Assembly (NCBI GenBank): GCA_031284065.1
Contig: JAITAP010000066.1
Coordinates: 1-7,347 of the forward strand
Length of the DNA: 7,347 nt
Origin: Prevotellaceae bacterium
GTDB taxonomy: Bacteria; Bacteroidota; Bacteroidia; Bacteroidales; UBA932
Direction of reading: 5' to 3'
How positions within the stretch are numbered: position 1 is the first letter of the stretch; each line of letters begins with the position of its first letter. A model generated the notes under the pieces. The model did not search any database and was not told the DNA's origin. It worked only from the letters and a program-made list of their open reading frames with translations. Shown piece after piece: positions 6,290 to 7,347 of the stretch. A program made the translations under genes and the position numbers.

Positions 6290-6685
6290 GGGGCTGCTTG
6301 GTTTTGACAGCAGGATGACTTGGGGTGTAAGCATGTCGAGCGTTGTACGGAAGCTCGCAAATATCAACGTGCAAGCCATAACTGGCGAAACTTCTTACGC
6401 ACTCGCTGCCTAATCGTTAGACGATTCAGGCTTAATTGGCGGCTCAAGGAGCCTGCCGACGAGTATCCCGCCTTACGTTCCGCTCATTAACGTAAGCGCT
6501 TATGGGGTATCATCATTTTGAGATAGCCGGGTAAACTCCCTTAATATCCGGTGAACCTTTAGGGGATAAGGGTTACATTCGGCAGCAGCTCGCCTGATGC
6601 AACCTCGAAAATCGAAGAGCTGATAAGCATGTAGAAAGCGCGTTAAGACCTTGTTTGGACGCGGGTTCGACTCCCGCCAGCTCCA
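6290..6685 (+). ncRNA. ssrA: Transfer-messenger RNA (tmRNA)
   Basis: tmRNA rescues stalled ribosomes, acting first as an alanyl-tRNA mimic and then as a template for a degradation tag. The 5' end GGGGCTG (6290-6296) pairs with CAGCTCC (6678-6684) to form the acceptor stem. The T-arm is GCGGG-TTCGACT-CCCGC (6661-6677). The tag frame starts at GGC 6384 and reads GETSYALAA, then TAA (6411-6413). The tag ends in the LAA-type degron recognised by ClpXP. The stop codon lies in a stem formed by GCCT/AGGC (6408-6411, 6428-6431) and AATCGT/ACGATT (6412-6417, 6421-6426), as expected for helix 5. The gene reads ACGA after the acceptor stem, so CCA is not encoded and would have to be added enzymatically. 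Length is about 396 bases. A Bacteroidetes-type promoter precedes it, a strong terminator follows it, and an integrase gene lies downstream. Confidence 0.96.
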
Positions 6686-6688
6686 CGA
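6659..6688 (+). other. Probable attachment site in the tmRNA 3' end
   Basis: The tmRNA T-arm and acceptor 3' strand lie about 160 bases upstream of an integrase gene that points away from it. The 3' ends of tRNA and tmRNA genes are well-known targets of tyrosine-recombinase elements. The exact crossover cannot be set because no second copy of this segment lies in the window, so the limits given are only the conserved 3' segment. Confidence 0.5.
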
Positions 6689-6690
6689 GT

Positions 6691-6730
6691 GCAGCGTTGC
6701 GCAATTTTGCGCAACGCTGCTTTGTTTTTA
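6691..6730 (+). terminator. Rho-independent terminator after tmRNA
   Basis: GCAGCGTTGCGCAA (6691-6704) and TTGCGCAACGCTGC (6707-6720) form a 14-bp perfect stem; the inner A-T pairs probably open to give a workable loop. The T-rich run TTTGTTTTTA (6721-6730) follows directly. It ends the tmRNA transcript and insulates it from the downstream integrase gene. Confidence 0.9.
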
Positions 6731-6768
6731 GAGTGTTGGTAAACAACAGGTGAGCGGTGAATTTATTT

Positions 6769-6800
6769 CTTGTAAGTTTGGATAATGTTGTGTAATTTTG
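6769..6800 (+). promoter_or_regulatory. Candidate integrase promoter
   Basis: TAATTTTG (6793-6800) matches TAnnTTTG exactly. CTTG (6769-6772) lies 20 bases upstream. It would give a leader of roughly 40 bases before the integrase ATG at 6848. The AT-rich context makes chance matches possible. Confidence 0.45.
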
Positions 6801-6847
6801 CAATTTGTGATACAGATATTACTCACTAATTGCTCAATTGTGATACA

Positions 6848-7347
6848 ATGAAAGTCCGATACTCCCTCGTTTACAACCGCCGTAACAAACCATTGTCGCC
6901 GACAACCAGGGCGCCTGTGCAACTTGAGATTTATTTTGACCGCTCCACGCGCCGATGGGTTGATACTCGCGTAGAACTGGAACCTCAATACTGGGACGAT
7001 AAGTCGAAAAATGTAAGTAGGAAGCATCCCAACTTTGCCGGGCTTTACCAGCTGCTAAAGAAACAGCAAGATGATTTGGAAGCCTACGAGCTGGAGCTCC
7101 TTTCACAGGGCAGAGAACTCACCCCAGACCTTTTGACCGCTTACTTTGCGGGTAACAAGGATAACTTTATCAACTTTGCTTCTAATCTAATTGACGAAGA
7201 ACTTTTGCGCAAAAAAATCGACAAAAAGAGCCATGTAAAATACACTTCTAATTTGGCGTTGCTCAAAAAGATAACGGGAGAGGAACTGCTATTTTCGCAA
7301 GTGAACGAAAATCTTGTAAAGAAAATTGATATATACTTGCATACCAA
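6848..7347 (+). CDS. Tyrosine recombinase/phage integrase, N-terminal part (cut by window end)
   Basis: An open frame of 166 codons starts at ATG 6848 and has no stop before the window edge. The first ~90 residues (MKVRYSLVYNRRNK at the start, then VQLEIYFDRSTRRWVD and PQYWDDKSKNV) resemble the arm-type DNA-binding domain of Bacteroidetes integrases. From about residue 105 (NFINFASNLIDEELLRKK) the chain looks like the SAM-like core-binding domain. The catalytic domain (Arg, His-x-x-Arg, Tyr) would lie beyond the window, so activity cannot be judged. An in-frame TAA at 6827-6829 limits the start to ATG 6848 or an unlikely TTG at 6830. The gene points away from the tmRNA, separated by a terminator and a likely promoter. 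It probably drives integration and excision of an element at the tmRNA 3' end. A transposon-borne recombinase is an alternative. Confidence 0.85.
   Translation, partial: MKVRYSLVYNRRNKPLSPTTRAPVQLEIYFDRSTRRWVDTRVELEPQYWDDKSKNVSRKHPNFAGLYQLLKKQQDDLEAYELELLSQGRELTPDLLTAYFAGNKDNFINFASNLIDEELLRKKIDKKSHVKYTSNLALLKKITGEELLFSQVNENLVKKIDIYLHT

Noticed and set aside
6655..6688. A separate tRNA gene
   Set aside because: The T-arm and acceptor strand belong to the tmRNA; there is no anticodon arm nearby and the matching 5' acceptor strand lies at 6290.
6573..7347. Minus-strand frames at 6573-6803, 6728-7027, 6834-7106 and 7141-7347
   Set aside because: They run across the tmRNA 3' end, the terminator or the integrase frame. 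The plus-strand integrase translation is far more protein-like.

Overview
The window looks like chromosomal DNA from a member of the Bacteroidetes, probably Bacteroidales. The support is a tmRNA whose tag reads GETSYALAA, close to the GETNYALAA-type tags I recall for Bacteroides, and TAnnTTTG promoter boxes with a TTG-type box about 19-20 bases upstream. Genes lack obvious Shine-Dalgarno sequences. Intergenic repeats are built on a CCCCTACGGGG-type palindrome, and the integrase N-terminus is of a Bacteroidetes type.

Layout. Positions 1-427 carry no gene but are packed with short hairpins and a quasi-periodic set of palindromic repeats. Positions 428-5901 hold five genes, all on the minus strand and so read right to left: an ECF-transporter S component (5392-5901), a small type I phosphoribosyltransferase (4990-5388), a TonB-dependent outer-membrane receptor (3088-4971), a DUF362 protein with a Tat-like leader (1976-2905), and a six-cluster membrane iron-sulfur protein (428-1960). 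The first three are 3 and 18 bases apart and form a clear operon. The last two are 15 bases apart and form a second close pair. The 182-base gap between the groups holds a structured repeat. Positions 5902-6289 are non-coding and contain a 17-bp perfect inverted repeat plus the tmRNA promoter. The tmRNA gene (ssrA) is at 6290-6685 on the plus strand with a strong terminator at 6691-6730. A tyrosine-recombinase-type integrase starts at 6848 and runs off the window end.

How the parts may work together. The receptor, S component and phosphoribosyltransferase could bring a small molecule across the outer membrane, then the inner membrane, and trap it in the cytoplasm by adding ribose-5-phosphate from PRPP. 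A nucleobase-like or other N-heterocyclic substrate would fit, but the sequence does not name it. The iron-sulfur protein reads as NapH fused to NapG: four membrane spans and two cytoplasmic clusters, then an internal Tat-like motif and four more clusters. It could carry electrons from the quinol pool to the periplasm, with the DUF362 protein as a possible partner. No nitrate reductase is visible. The integrase just downstream of tmRNA suggests the tmRNA 3' end is the attachment site of an integrated element whose body lies to the right of the window.
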